From: Caprimulgus europaeus
Lineage: Eukaryota; Chordata; Aves; Caprimulgiformes; Caprimulgidae
Assembly (NCBI GenBank): GCA_907165065.1
Contig: OU015524.1
Location: 57,453,295 to 57,517,294 of the forward strand
DNA length: 64,000 bases
Direction: 5' to 3'
A program made the translations under genes and the position numbers. Numbering within the stretch: the first letter of the stretch is position 1; each line of letters starts with the position of its first letter. Below the pieces are notes generated by a model. That model was not told where the DNA came from. It did no database searches and saw nothing but the letters and a program-made list of their open reading frames with translations. Of the stretch, positions 32,600-46,269 are shown piece after piece.

Positions 32600-35500
32600 T
32601 AAAGAAGGGTGAGTGACTGGATTTGGAGTTGGGAAAAGGGAAGCAGTATTAATATCATCTCTGTATCTAACATCTGCCATCTGCACATGAATACCAGCCA
32701 TCAGCATGGAGTACTCTCAATTGCCTTTGCTTTTGTGCATGTTAAATTCATCATTCATACGTGCAGGGAGAGAAAAAGAAAGTGTAAATATTCAGCCTGC
32801 AAATGAATATCATTGTCACACTCATAATGAAAATGAGTAAAGATTACATAAGGAACTATTTTGTTATTCTTTCCTTTTGTTTTTTATTCCTGCCACATGC
32901 TCTGTGTTCTTAGGAAGTCTGAGAATCCATTCTTCCTAATGAACTTCATGATAGAACTAAAATAAGGCAAGATTGTTTTTTTTCTGCCAGGGAAGTACCT
33001 TGAGACCACAGCATCCCAGTAGGCTGTGATATAAAGGTTTACAGGCATGTGACTTTAAAATCTCCATCACTTCCAACAAACTCTACAAGCCCAGTTTTTC
33101 TTCCCATTGAAAATTTACAAGCAAATTAAAATAAACTATTTTTTTTTTACAGCATGTGAGTGCTCAGAGAAAACTTTATTTAACTTCATACAACTATAGT
33201 ATAAAGTGGGATTGAACTGAGGAAGATCTCTTTCAATATTCTTTGTTATATATCACTTAACTAAGGGAGTCTGAATCTCATTACTGAATTATAATCATCA
33301 TTCACTAAATACAAATTAAATGGTTTGAAGATATAATCATCCTTCCTTCTCTTACATTTACAGGGGTACCACTGTGCTTTGCACTTAACATAAGTCACAT
33401 ATAATACCTGCTATTCAAGGACAGATACCTATTTAGCCTGTCTTAATTCTTAGGTCATAGCTGCAGTACCACGGCATTTCACAGAAGTGTGATTTAATGA
33501 TAGTGCTTTCCTTTTTTCTTCTTCCTCCTTCTGTCTAGAGGGGCTGGACATTGACCAGGCAAGAATTTCTGGGTTTAGTATAGAAAGAGTATGTCATTAG
33601 CACTGTATTTGTCATTTGCCTCTGAGGCTTATTCTCATCCCAGCTATGTTAGGGAGTCGTTTTTAGAGGTGTAGGGTTATGATAGAGCAGCCTGAGTTTC
33701 TCATAGCCACGAGTGTCCCTGCTGAACTGTGCACAGCTGAGGCTGGGGCAGCGGTGGGAGCCCCACTACCGTGGGAGGAACAGGGAGCAGCCAGAGAAGC
33801 CTGTGGGAGGGGGGTGGTGTAGGTGCAGGGCAGCAGGCAGCCAAGTCCATTCCTGATTGCGAAGCATGTGAGGCTACTTCTGCAGAAATAGTAATTTTGC
33901 CACAGCTGGTACCAGCAAATACTATCAGTTTATTTAAAAGGACATCCCAGCTAAACAACAAATTAAGAACCTAGCCAAGATCTCTGATCAAACATGAGGT
34001 CAGTACCATTAAAAGAAAAAAAGTGTGAAAAAGGATTCTTTCCTCACTGAGTCCATTTCAATGGGCAGAAGCATTATGTAAAGCACTTCACAGATTGATC
34101 CAGTACACACTCAGCTTGGTTCCTCTTACAAACTGGGCTTTACAAGTCCTCATCATCCTAACAGATATGTACTGGCTCTAGTTTAAATTCGTCTTCATGA
34201 AAAGCAGATAGAGTGTTTGATACCTTGTACTTCCTTATCAGAAATACTTTGTGGAAGACATTCTGTACAACATTTGCCTTTACATAGCTATATCAGATCA
34301 TATATTCATAGTGAAATATCTAGAGCACAGAGGTTTTTCTTCCCTTCTGTCATTTCTAACCAATAAACTCCTATATAAGAATGTTTCTCTATTACTTCTA
34401 AAGTAAATGATCTTTCTTTTTGCACTATAAATGTCATCCTGTTCCTTTCTGCCAGACCACCAGAGTCTTCTGTTTCTTCTACACTATCATCTAAATCTTA
34501 TTTGTGTTCACAATGCCCCCCTAGCCTCATACCATCAAGAAAATACACTAGCACACCTTTACTTTTTGTGCCAAGGTCATTAATGGAAAGAAGACTAGTC
34601 CCCAATCCTCACTCCTCCTCCTGTGAAAAGGGATGCACTATGGCACTTAAGAAGCATGGTACTCATACAAAAGGGAAACAATTATATCTGTGGTGGTGGA
34701 GACTGGCCCACCCTATCTGTGAGCAGAAATCATCTTCCATGTCAGTTAAATGAGAAGCCAGATGTTTGCATGCAAGTTCCAACTATAAAATTTATTCCTT
34801 CTTTCTCTCAGTGCCCCGATGTGCTGAACTCCCGAAGACAACAGGAGATTGGCCACAGCATAACAGCTAAATCTTTTAAACCTCAGATTGCCTTCTTGTC
34901 CTGGAGCTGCAAATGAAAGTAATAGTGCCTGTTCATGTGCATAGATGTGCTAGAGACAAGTAAGTGAAAAATGCTGGGCTACACAGAGTATAATTCACTG
35001 GTCATTGATTTCCAGTGTGTATATCTGAAATTGCAGCAAATAATTAACAGTTTGTCCTACTAGTGTCCACACTTTCTTCTCAAGTTCTTTGAAGAGTAGG
35101 CTTATGTTTGAAAGTCATAGACAGAGCCCTGTGCCCTTGTGCAGCTCAAAGTTTCTGCTGGTAAATTGATATTTTGCAGATTACATCTGTAACTGCACTA
35201 TCCTCTAGGCATATAATATAAGAGGAAAAACTTTTTGTTTTTCCTCTTATACACTTACATACACTTACCCTCCACCAACTTCACTACACAAAGACAGTCA
35301 TTAACAAGTTGGTTGAGGATTGGAAGGAATTATTTCAAATTATGAGTGTGAAGAAGAGGTTTGGTTTAACATAGGCAGAAAATACCACACAGGATGTTAT
35401 AAGTTTATTCCAATGGTGGAAGCAGTGTCTCAGTATCTCACCACTGTTCCGTTTCCAAGGAAGGCCTAAATTCTCTTCATTCCATGCAACACCTAACACG

Positions 35501-37930
35501 CAATATATTTAAAGAATATTCTAGCTTCACTATATAACAAAGGCTGGTTTATTTTAATTACTTTTTTTTCCTAATCCACAGCCTTTCTTCCACAAACTCA
35601 CAAATAAGTCTCATATCAAATCAGGGGCTATCTGCATGTCTGGGCTGGAGTTTTTGTATAGAAGGTGTAAAAAGCTGTCATTTTTTCTGAAAAAACTGTC
35701 TCTTATTGATGTCTGTGTGCACTTTTCTGAAATTCTATAGCTAGCACAAGCTATGTAAGGTCAAACAAGGTCAGCTGTTGGAGGAACAGCCTTTAAGGTA
35801 AACTTGCCTAGTAGAGAAAGCAGTACTGGTCATTCTAGATGTAATAGACCTTTTTTGACTTGGTACTGGTAGAACAAGTGAGTCAGGGCAGTGAGAAAAG
35901 TCACTACTAGAGGACTCAGTAGTTAGAATATTTGGAAAACAAAGAGCTTTTTGGCCACCTGTGGTATTAAAAAAGCCCCGGGTGTGTAGGAGGGGCAGTG
36001 GTGATTTAATGTGAGCAATCATATTCTTCCTGTCCTGTATTCCTAGCAGTGCTGCACAGCTCACCTCCACTCATGAGTCACTACTTCCATTCTAGTGCAT
36101 CTGCTTTTCCAGTAAAACTCTCTCCCAGGCCTATCCTGAAATTGCTGTGTAGCAATGGAGAGCACTATCAGCACAGTTGTCATATTATACCACGTCTGCA
36201 GCCATGCCTTAACGATGGATAGCATGGTTTGTGCATATTCCCTTCAGTCTGTCAATACTCAAATATCATTTGTACTTGAATGAGGTGAAAAGCACTAACA
36301 AAATGTGGCATGTTATGAGAAATGCATTAGCCCTTTCATGTTGCAAGTCTAATACAATATGTATTTTAAATTCTAAAACTATTCCATCATATATATACAT
36401 TCTCTCTTTCTCTCAACCTTGGCTGCTGCTGCTGCTATTCAGTTTAGTCCAAATCATGAAAATGTGAAATCATATTCTTGTTTACTACCTTTTTCCTCCT
36501 CCATCTCACCCTCCTCCCCATTTTTCTCTCTAAGCTGCTTGAAAACATTCAGTTACCCAGCCCTGGAGGTGAAACTACTCAGAGAACTTCAAGGTTATGA
36601 AATGCAAAAGCTTGGCTTTTATTTGTTTCACAGTCAGAGAAAGCAGTGCACAGGATGAAAACCTCCATTGTGCAGCTCTGTTAACACATAAAGGAAGCTT
36701 TAATTGAGTTTAAAAAGCAAGTGCATTTTCACAGAATTAGGAAAAACAAAAAACCTCCACAACAATGTTGAACAAATAGTGGTGTTTTTTATATCAATTT
36801 AGTTGAAAAGTTAAAAAAAATGCAAAGAAAGCAACCAATGACCAAAGTAGATAAACAATATTCAGAGTGCTACTGCTATGTTTGATAGAAAAGCAAAACC
36901 ATTGGTGAGAATTAAGTGCTCACTGCAGAGAGGGAGAAGCATTTGAAGTCATCAAAGAGAGAAGTCTTGATGTCAAAAAGAAAGAGGAATCTTGGCTTAA
37001 AGGATGGTTAAAGCTTTTACTTTGGAATGATCTGAATTTTGAAAAGTCACCCAAAAGAGGTAGAGAACAAACCAGGGAGTTCAAGAGCTAATAGCTGTAA
37101 AAAAAAAATATAAAAAAATTAAAAAAAATTGGTGGGATCTGAGCAATAGATAGGAATGTTTTAGGGAGCTGAACTTAGAGATCTGAGGTGCTTTGTCTTG
37201 AATTCCTGTCTAAGTCATTAGGATTCCCACTTTTCGTTATAAGTCTTGTAACAGTTTGCTGAGACATTGCAAAAGAAATTAAAATAAAAACTCCACTTTT
37301 CTCTTTGTCAGGGTAGTGCCTGAAAAACAATACATATTTATGTGTGCAGAGTTGTCAAGACATTACACAGCACTTGTAAGCGCTATCCATATTCAGTGAT
37401 ATGGTTGCACAATTATAAAGCACAAGTGCTTGCATCTTTCTAGAAGATGTACAATAGGAAGCTGTTTGAAATACTGCCACAGCTATTGCACCCAAGTGCA
37501 TTTTTACACAGCCCTCTTTGTCAGCAATCTGTCCTTGTGCTCTAGTAGTGACAACAGTTAGATGCACTGAGGTGTGCCAGAAATGGTACCCTATTAAACC
37601 ACAGACAAACTGGAGATGGAGTCACAGCCTCTTGGGCCCAATCCCCACAGTGTAGCTCTTGCAAGGCTACCTGAGCTTCTGTGGGGAGGGCTGGGGGCAC
37701 TCAGCCCTCTGAGGGCTGGAAAAAACATTAAGCAGTTCCAATGCCCATGGGCAATCCTGCTGCAAACTTATTACTGGAAATTGCCACCTTAGGCCCCAAC
37801 TGCCTTCAGTGCTGCTCCTGCTGGTCCCCAGGCGTGGGTTGCCTTTGCTTTTGCTGCGTGAGCTGCTGGCAGCACAAACTGCTCCCCTGGAGCAGAGTCC
37901 TCGGCGAGAGGCAGCTGCTGGGGACTCCTG
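32600..37930. other. Non-genic stretch
   Basis: No repeat family clearly recognised. At 34570-34620 the phrase CAAGGTCATTAATGGAAAGA...ACTAGTCCCCAATCC faintly resembles the 5' part of an antisense CR1 but is too weak to call. An A/T-rich run lies at 37100-37130. Confidence 0.45.
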
Positions 37931-37949
37931 CAGCACAGGGGGAGTGTGT

Positions 37950-38165
37950 ATTTATTTTATAAATAATAAAGACATATTCAGGGCAGATGTGCCAGCTGCT
38001 GCACTCACATCTGGGTGCAGACCCTGAGCTGCTCCAGAGCGCTGGGTTTGGTTCGGGGCGTAATAAAAACAAAAGCACAAATGACTGCTACCATGACACT
38101 TATGACAGGCATGATTTAAAATGGGTGCCAGCAACTGCAGAGGATTGGACTAGAGACAGGATACA
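37950..38165. promoter_or_regulatory. Candidate conserved non-coding element
   Basis: Repeat-free sequence with GGGGCGTAATAAAAACAAAA, CATGACACTTATGACAGGCA (TALE-type TGACAG) and several near-palindromic words. It has an enhancer-like appearance only. Confidence 0.25.
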
Positions 38166-38234
38166 TTAAAATATTTCTAGTAGGCCTAGAAAAAAGCAAA
38201 CTGGCTTTCAGAAGATGGAAAGGGGCTGTGTATT

Positions 38235-38252
38235 TGTGTGTGTGTGTGTGTG
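38235..38252 (+). repeat. (TG)9 microsatellite
   Basis: Nine perfect TG units. Confidence 0.95.
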
Positions 38253-38259
38253 TTGTGGT

Positions 38260-41200
38260 AATTGCAAGTGTTCATTTTTAGTGAAATCATATACTTCCAT
38301 CATTTCCTTGATGGCTTGATTTTGGGAGGATTTCCTGATAATTTGTGCCAAATGAAACTTCCTTTAGTTATCTCCCTGCTGTATCTTATGATAACTTGAC
38401 CTGTTTTCTAGCTCCAGTCATGGCTGATGAAACTAGATTAAGCTTTCAAAATTACAATGCAGTGAATCAAAGCTAGAGAAAATACCAACGAATAATTAAA
38501 TATTGTCCCTGTGCTGTGCTTCAGACAAGCTGAATCCAAATCATTGAGGAAGCAGAGCTCTCAAAAAGCCGTTCTTAAGGTGGACAGGGGAAATGCTATC
38601 TTCTCAACATGTGGTGGTTTTGGTAAGAATGGAAAGTAGAAGTCTATTTTGAGACAGTCTGTTTTCCTCATATTCCAAACTAGCTGGAAGAGGGAAGCTT
38701 TGCAAAGCACAAGGAAGTCTCTTGCATGACAGCCAGCCCAGAAATGCTTGGGAAAGGAACCATACTTGAGGCACTCTATGGGAAATATAGGAAAATGCCA
38801 TGGAGGCGAAGAAAAGAGCTCAGACTTCACCTAGTAAATTCTAAAAAGCTTTGAGTTCTGTTTACGTCTAGCAAGAAAATTAGGTTCCTTGGATTAAACC
38901 ACTGGGTTGGTTGCTGATTCAGAAAACACTGACATCGCTAAATACCTCTGTCCATATGGTCCTACATAATGCCTTGTGGAGACACACTAGCAAGCTCCAG
39001 GTAAACTAATTCAATCATCAGAAGTAATATTCCCACCTCAGGACAACTCTTCCCCTCAGAGCAGCTAGCTTTCCTAGCAAACAAGGTCTTTCCCCTCTGC
39101 TGTTTGAGAGAATGCCCAAGACATCCCTTTACAATTGCCTCAGGCTACAACACAATCTGAAAATTCCTGTGTGGACTGCTGTGAGGGAATTACTTTTTCT
39201 ATCCACGCTCTTACGCAGGAAACTTCTAGGCACACATAGGAGTGACCAGAAGCTGTACTTCCCCTGGAAAGCCATGGCATAATTTGCCTGCAGGTTGCTG
39301 CTTGCGCTCTCCTGATACCAGCCCAGTCCGGTGTGACCACCAAACAGTTGCATTCAGACAATTTAAGGTTTCTGAACTGGTATTAACACCTAGTGTCAGT
39401 GCTATTTTTGAATTCTCTCCATGTGGCTACTGTTGGCTTAAGGATTTAGATTAAGCATTTTAAAATACCTGAGGGAATCAGGTGAGAGAGGTTAGCACAG
39501 AAATCAATTGCAGAAGGGGATGTGAGATCTTTACGTCTGGTGCTTCTTAAGAACACACTGCATAAATGTCTTTTGTGGGTAGTTAAGGTGTGGTAGACCC
39601 AGTCTAGAAGACCTCTTGAGACACCACAGCTGTAACTGGTACCAAAGCTCACAGCATTTGTACACATGCCAACATAGCTCACTAGCAGTTTAGTCATAGC
39701 GTTGGTGAACACATTTCTTTGGAAGAACTGCAACCCACTTGGGCTAAGCTGACATACACGGTCTGGGGCCTAAGCAGCAATGAGCTGGTTACATCTGTCA
39801 ATTTGGAAACTCATCACATCTATGTGGAGAGGCTATGAGGCATTCTCACCTGCTCCTGGCAAGCTGTTGCCCCTCAGAGCATAGGGGTGAGCATGAGGAA
39901 ATGGCAGAGTCGTGGGCTCTGAGGAGATTATCCCACCCTCCCTTCAGCTCCCTGGACAGCTTTGGCTGAGCAGGAAAGTCCTGACATGTATTCTGAAAGG
40001 TTTAAAAATGGGCTTTCTCCCTCTGATGAAAGTTAACTGCTCTGCAGTGATATCATGTGAGTGATGTCTGGGGTGGGTTTGCATATCAGGGCTACCTTTG
40101 GTGTGTAGTTAAGTTGAGAGTCAGGATGATGTTCAGCAACTATCTGAAGCCTTAAACTCCATTTTCTCTAAATTTTACACTCCTATCAGGAAATAAATCC
40201 CTCTTTGATTGGGGGTAGAACTGAAAAGCTGGCAGGTCACTGTCTTCATTGCTGTGCCTGCAGATACAAATTCACTCAGTTACTGCATAACAGTGAGTGA
40301 CACAAAGAGCACCACAGGCCAGAGCCCAGTTCAAAAAAGTGAGAGTCACATGACTCATGGTTAAAGTGACAATAGGCATGATCTTGCTGGTGATATGATC
40401 AGAGAAGATAGAGGGTACACAGATTCAGTGGCAAGTACTTTATCTTGCCCACAATACTGATAAGGCCTTCTTATAACTCCTTCCCTATGTATCCATATCA
40501 TTCACTTAACACTGACCACCATTTTCCTAACACCACTCTGTTTCTCCTCTTTGTAATGAGGGAAAACATTTTTGCTTTCATTACATTCTGTCCAACGGAG
40601 TTAACAAGCCCCTTAGACTGCAGCGAATGCTTTTTCTGTTTTGTGGGGCATCTAGTACAGCTTTTGGCAGTGACAGAAACAACAATACTTCTCCATATGG
40701 CCAAGCCTTTCCTGCCACCTCTACTCCAGGAGCGCATTTGTCTGACACAGCAACCCAGTGAGTTTGCAGTGAAAACACAGTCACGTCACACAGTCAAGCC
40801 CACAGTGTCCAGGTTTGCTTTGGCTCACTAACAACCAGCTGTTTCCAAACAGTTTCTGTTCATCCAGAGCCAGACTGGACTTTCTAACAGCGCTCTTGGT
40901 AAAAGCAAGTAAAAAATGCTTAGAATAACATTTTGTACATATCTCACCTACTCCCGATTAACAACCAGGTAAGAGTATCCTTAGAAATATTCAGTTGCAG
41001 TCCCATGCCAGAAGCTACAGAAGTTTTGTGTGTATTTATTGTTTCATTGAGTGAATTTGATATATTTCAATAGAAGAACAGATAACAAAGTCTCAATTTA
41101 GATTTGAGCTTTCCTACATTTCCAGATTATTCACAATTGGGATTCAGGTCCATACTTCGCTCAAGGCTCTTCAACTATGAAATGTACTTAGATCAGTTGG

Positions 41201-43570
41201 GCATCTTAACAATTGTTAACTACTAATTTCTTCTTTTACAGTTCGTTCTACTTCTATCAATATACTGAGTCAATTCCTACTCCTGTTCACTAACTTCACA
41301 AGAGAAATAACACTCATGAACAAGCTCATGGCTTGTTCCAAAGTTAGGAGCAAAGTGGCACAATACGATAACACTGTACTTGCATGGGATGGATGGCAGC
41401 AGACCAGCTGGCTGTGAAGAGGTAAATTTAGGCAGAAACAGTTCTTTTCAATCACATTAGGAAATTAAACTGCACTTGTTTAAAAAGACTTTTAAAAGAA
41501 ATCAAAAGAAGCATACAGTAGTAAGCAAAGAAGATGAGGAAAGGAGAGAGTTTCAGGACTGAAGGTAGGTCAAGAGGCCAAGGGTAATGAAGAAAAGTGG
41601 TGTCATTGGTGACATTTTACATACATACCCCTTTCCATATGACAACACATCCTGGTGGATTACAGCACTTCAGAAGCTTAAAATGCCAAGGAGTTTTAGA
41701 GATTTCCCACAACCTAACCTCTAGTGGATCCAAAATAAATGTTACTCATCCAACACACTACAATGCAGTTTAGCAGTATGAAAAACTATTACAAGTGAAA
41801 GCAATGGTTGGTGATGCCTAACAGCTGCTCAGATTTTCTCCTTGAAGATTCATGATTAATTCTTCTTCATTAAAGATTTTTTTAAAATTGGGTATTTTTA
41901 TTACTGTATTTCTTGCATCTTTTCAAATCCAGCAAGTCTGGTGAAAATATGTGAGTTTGAAGAGTGCAGTATGTCTCCACGAAATTAGAATCAGTTTCTC
42001 CTCCAGGTTTTCCCTCCATCAAATTTATGCTATGTTCTGCCTTATCAAAAGAATGTGACAATGGTCATTATCCAGTTCCCTCCTATCAGGCTATGTCCTT
42101 GTTGGGTGTCAATTCAGAGTTTGTGGCAAGAAACCTGTGTAAAATCCCTTAATTTTTTTTCCCCTAATTCAGACTCAAGACTAAAGATGAATCAACTTAA
42201 AGGAAAAGAGGAAATGAGGAATACTCTTCATGGCTGTCCATCAGCACACAAATAAGTTGTGCATCTTTGGAGCAACACTTGCAGGTGTTGGGGATATTTT
42301 ATACTATTTGTTTGCTTATTTGAATATTAGTTTTGTTGAATACTACTTTTAATCATCAACAGTTTTATCTTTTCTTGGAGTGATGTGGTCTTGAAATTAG
42401 CTCAGAAAGTCTCATATGCAAGGAGGACCTCAGAAAATTTCCCACTCAAATATTCTGTATTGACAAATATGTTACAAACATCCCAGTGTGGCAGGCAAAA
42501 CTTCTGAATCTTTAAATTCCTCCTTATTCCTGATACAAATGAAATAACTTTTCTCCTCAGTTAGCCTCTCAACACTTCTTACTCCCACTACTTTAAACCT
42601 TTTGTTGACATTCTTGTCTCTCCATCATGATACACATACTTAACCCAGCTTGGTAGCTTTTCTATTGGATTGAGAAAAGTCTGACAGCATCTTTGGCTTT
42701 CCTAATTGGGCTTAAAAAAAACAGCGTGCCAGGTACTTTATAGACCAGACAATTTTCACTGTTTCCAGGATTGGACCACGCCAATCTCAGTAACCTCAAA
42801 TAGCATCTGCAAGTGATATGTAAAAATCTGTCATGGAAAGTTGTACACTGGAGAAATTTGTGTCTCCACATGCCATATGTTTAAGTGAAAGAGTGTGACA
42901 ATCACAGCAGCGCACTGTCCAGAAGTCATATGCAGTTAACAAAATGCAACATGATTGTTGGCAGGCCTGCTGGTATGAGTCACGTAGCCAAAGCTGAATT
43001 TGTAAAACACAGTAAACAGGATGGGAAGAAAGGAAAAGCAATTGGCATTTGAAAACATGCACCAGCCTGATACGAATGCTCTGCAACTGCCTCCCAGTTT
43101 TTCATTTCCATTTCTTTCTGCCTGGATGGCCCAGATGAGGACTCATCTACCTGCCCTTCTATCAGAGCTTAGCTCTTGAGGAGTAAGTTGAGTTTAGACA
43201 GGGGTACTTCAAAATTTTTCTCAGGAGAAGTCTCCACAGCTGGGGGACAACTACGATTTTATAGTTAGACTTCAATGCCTGAGGTAGTTCATCTCTTCCA
43301 CAGAAGAGATAAAAAGGGATTTACCAGAAAGGTGGAGCCCCTTTCCAAAATGGAATCCCAAGCCACATTTTCACATGGTGGCATGTGGTGGCACAGCCAC
43401 ACAGCTGCATGACCCCCCATCCCATCCATGTTGAGTTACCCCTGCAGAAGATAGGGTCTATCTTCCCATCCTGGGCAAAAAGTGCGTTTGATGGGTCTCT
43501 GATCTATTCCAAAGAAAGGAGTGGATTGGGTGTTTTATGCAGGGAGGAGGGAGATGTTTGTGCTCAGGCA
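38260..43570. other. Non-genic stretch
   Basis: No gene, RNA or repeat that I can name. Frames up to 128 codons (40445-40831, plus) carry no domain-like pattern. Confidence 0.5.
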
Positions 43571-43579
43571 GCAATTATA

Positions 43580-43880
43580 CCCTGAAATCCAGAGGCTGAC
43601 GGTTGCTGCTCCAGGGCAGCCGACTGCTTCCTGCAGCTGGCTGCTTAATGCTGCAAAGGTGATGAAACCTGAAGGGAGCCACTGAACAGGTGGTAATTAT
43701 GACTGACACAATGACGGCTTGTGCAGGCATGTAACCGTGGAACAAAACACCGCAGTTAGCTAACAAGAGATCGGTATAAGGTTTTTCACTGGCACTGTGT
43801 CTCCCGTCTGACACTTCTGAAATTGGAGGAAAAAAGGCATTGTGAGCTTCAGCATTCAGAGACATAATAGGCCAGACAAG
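43580..43880. promoter_or_regulatory. Candidate conserved non-coding element
   Basis: A repeat-free block with GGTGGTAATTATGACTGACA, CAATGACGGC (CRE half-site) and AACACCGCAGTTAGC. A 108-codon minus frame spans it (43575-43901) but has no domain. Regulatory sequence is my preferred guess. Confidence 0.25.
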
Positions 43881-43889
43881 CTGAGGGTG

Positions 43890-45680
43890 GAATGCCAACA
43901 TCTGTCCCTTTCAGGATGATTATAGCAGGTTCTGTTTCCATGTTGATTTCTGCAAAACTGCTTTCCTTACTTGCAGGTTTTTCCTTCATAAATGTCTCTT
44001 CTGGGTTGTCTCCCTGTGATACAGTTGACTACATTACATCTCCGTCTCCCTCAAGCACACAATTTTCTGAACAGTTTCAAATAACTATAGGGAGGCATGT
44101 GTGTACCCAAGCCCATGTTAAAAAATTATTCTCTTTCCCTTCCTTTATCAAGGGGGACAGAGGTAATTATTCTTTTATACAAAGGGCTGAGGAAGGGACA
44201 CTGGGACAGCCTGTTCAATCAGCACGTCTTTGGAACTTCTTCAAGTGTTAATGGACAAAAAAAATCCTTTTCCTGCCTGGTGAAAATATCCAAGACAAAC
44301 CAGAAATCTCCTAGGTATCTATAATAATAATAGTAGCTAGGAAACAGGAGAATAAGGACTCAAATTCATCACTAACTGCATTAAGTGCTGATCTATAGTC
44401 CTTTCTTCCTCCCTTTTTGAAGTGGAACATGGAACTGCCCTGGCAGAAGACCTGCTTTTAATCATGTATGAAACCAGTGACCAAAGTTCACAACTGAGGT
44501 GGGAATTAGACAGTGCAGGAACCTGCACTAGACGATACTACTAACAGCACACGTGCTGAGGAGGGCAGGAAGAATTATTTCTATCATCCCAGCATGAAAA
44601 AGAGACAAAGAAAAATTCAACCTGTTGTTGGAAATCTTATGCAGTGGAATTTTTATGAGAAGTGGTACAATTCCACAAAAGATGTTCATCTCAATCCATC
44701 TACACATTCCCTTGAAAAACACTTTTGCCAGAAATTTTCCAACCATTTGTTGCTCCTGCCAACAGTGCATTTGCTTTCCATGGAAACTCCATGGGGTACT
44801 CTTCCCCAATGTACTGTGCTGGAATTATCCAATTTATACACCTCTTATACCTCTTTTCCATCTTTGGACTTTTTCCCATGTAGAAGAGTGGAAAGTCTTC
44901 ACTTCACCCGGTAGCCATGCCATTCTTTAAGAAGAACCTCCTAATCCCTAACTCACCAGTCAGAATTTGTTGGGTAAAATCTGTAAATCTTGAACACTGT
45001 ATTAAATTTATCAGGCATATAAAATTCATCCATTTACTCATGGCCATTACAGAATGATCTGATATTTTTTCTCTTCCTATCCCACTCAGAAAGTTTTTCT
45101 GTGGTTGCTTAAATAACTAACTCTACAGCTCAATGATCATGCCTTTTAATCTGTCCATAAAGGGCTTGTGATGCAAAGTTAGCTTAATGTAATTTATACA
45201 AAAGTGAATGGAAAACAGTTTATTTTTATGTAACTACAGATTATTGTTCAATGGCCAGTGCATTTGTCTGTGTGATTTCATCCAGAAGACGAACATATGT
45301 TCCAGATTTAGGGCTAATAACTATAGGGATATACTGTTTAAAGAAAAACTGTAATCCAATTTATATTTTTTCAATTATTTCACCGTGTTGAAACAACATT
45401 ATTCATCCACCTTTGGTTGTGAGCAGCCTGTGGAAAGCAGTTGCTGTATAAATAAACATATAGAATTGTGTTTGTGTCCCTCTGTGGCACACACGGACGT
45501 TGGTTACTGGCCATTTATTTCTCCTGCTGTGTAAGACATTGAACACTGAGAATTAACTGAAAACAGGTTTTCCTTTTCTGGATTTTAAAAGAGAAAAATA
45601 GTGAGTGTGCCTTTAGGGCTGCTTTCAAAATTCTGCTTTGGATTCAGTTGTTACCTAGATCTTGTTTAAATATATTAGGC
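43890..45680. other. Non-genic stretch
   Basis: Nothing recognised beyond short chance frames (up to 133 codons at 44513-44914, plus). Confidence 0.5.
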
Positions 45681-45687
45681 TGTCACT

Positions 45688-45745
45688 CCCTCTAGTCTAG
45701 CATCCTGTCTTGAGCAGTGGCCAGTGCTTTCAAGAGGAGCTTTAT
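45688..45745 (+). repeat. Possible ancient sauropsid retroposon fragment
   Basis: CTAGTCTAGCATCCTGTCTT, GAGCAGTGGCCAGTGCTT and CAAGAGGAG follow a phrase common in turtle/crocodile/bird retroposons (CTAGCCCAGTATCCTGTCT...CAGTGGCCA...GCTTCAGAGGAAG). Short and diverged; family not assigned. Confidence 0.35.
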
Positions 45746-46191
45746 ATGCCTGCAGGAGAAAGGAGCAGTGGGAAATTAGCCAGGTGTATGATCAGGAAGA
45801 GGAAGGGACACGGTTATTTCCTCTTACTCAGAGCTCTCATTACATTACTTGGAGCAAGCAATATAATAGCAGGTGCATGTAGTGTAAAGTCATGGCACAC
45901 AGACCACTGGAAATGCAATACCGTGAGGGAGATGTTGAAATATGTCTGCATAATATTATCAGAAACATGGAGTAAGCCTGCACATCTGAAAAGGCAGTAA
46001 AACTGCTGTTCTAGATTGTCCTCCAAGGTAAAAAGACCACTGTGCTTAAGAGGAAAAAGGAACTGTGATATAGGAGCTTTAGCTCTGGTTCAGAGAAGCT
46101 GGGTCTGATGCTTACTTCCTATCTATCACTGCTGAAATGGCTGGAGCATCAATATACACTGTCACACCACAGGACAAATAGCCAGAGATTT

Positions 46192-46265
46192 ATAGAATAA
46201 TTGAAGAATGAAGGGACCTCCAGAGGTCTGTGGCCCAGCTTTCTGCTCAAAGCAGGGCCAACTTC
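46192..46265 (-). mobile_element. CR1 LINE 3' end fragment, minus strand
   Basis: TAGAATAATTGAAGAATGAA, GGGACCTCCAGAGGTC and TTTCTGCTCAAAGCAGGGCC match the antisense CR1 3' block (GGAAGGGACCTCTGGAGGTC...CTGCTCAAAGCAGGG). It is more diverged than the other CR1 ends here. Confidence 0.65.
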
Positions 46266-46269
46266 AAAG

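Noticed and set aside
34500..34640. Possible antisense CR1 5' fragment
   Set aside because: Only one phrase resembles CR1; not enough to support a call.
37100..37130. A-rich run as a retroposon poly-A tail
   Set aside because: Interrupted by T and not preceded by any recognisable SINE, LINE or retrocopy; treated as low complexity.
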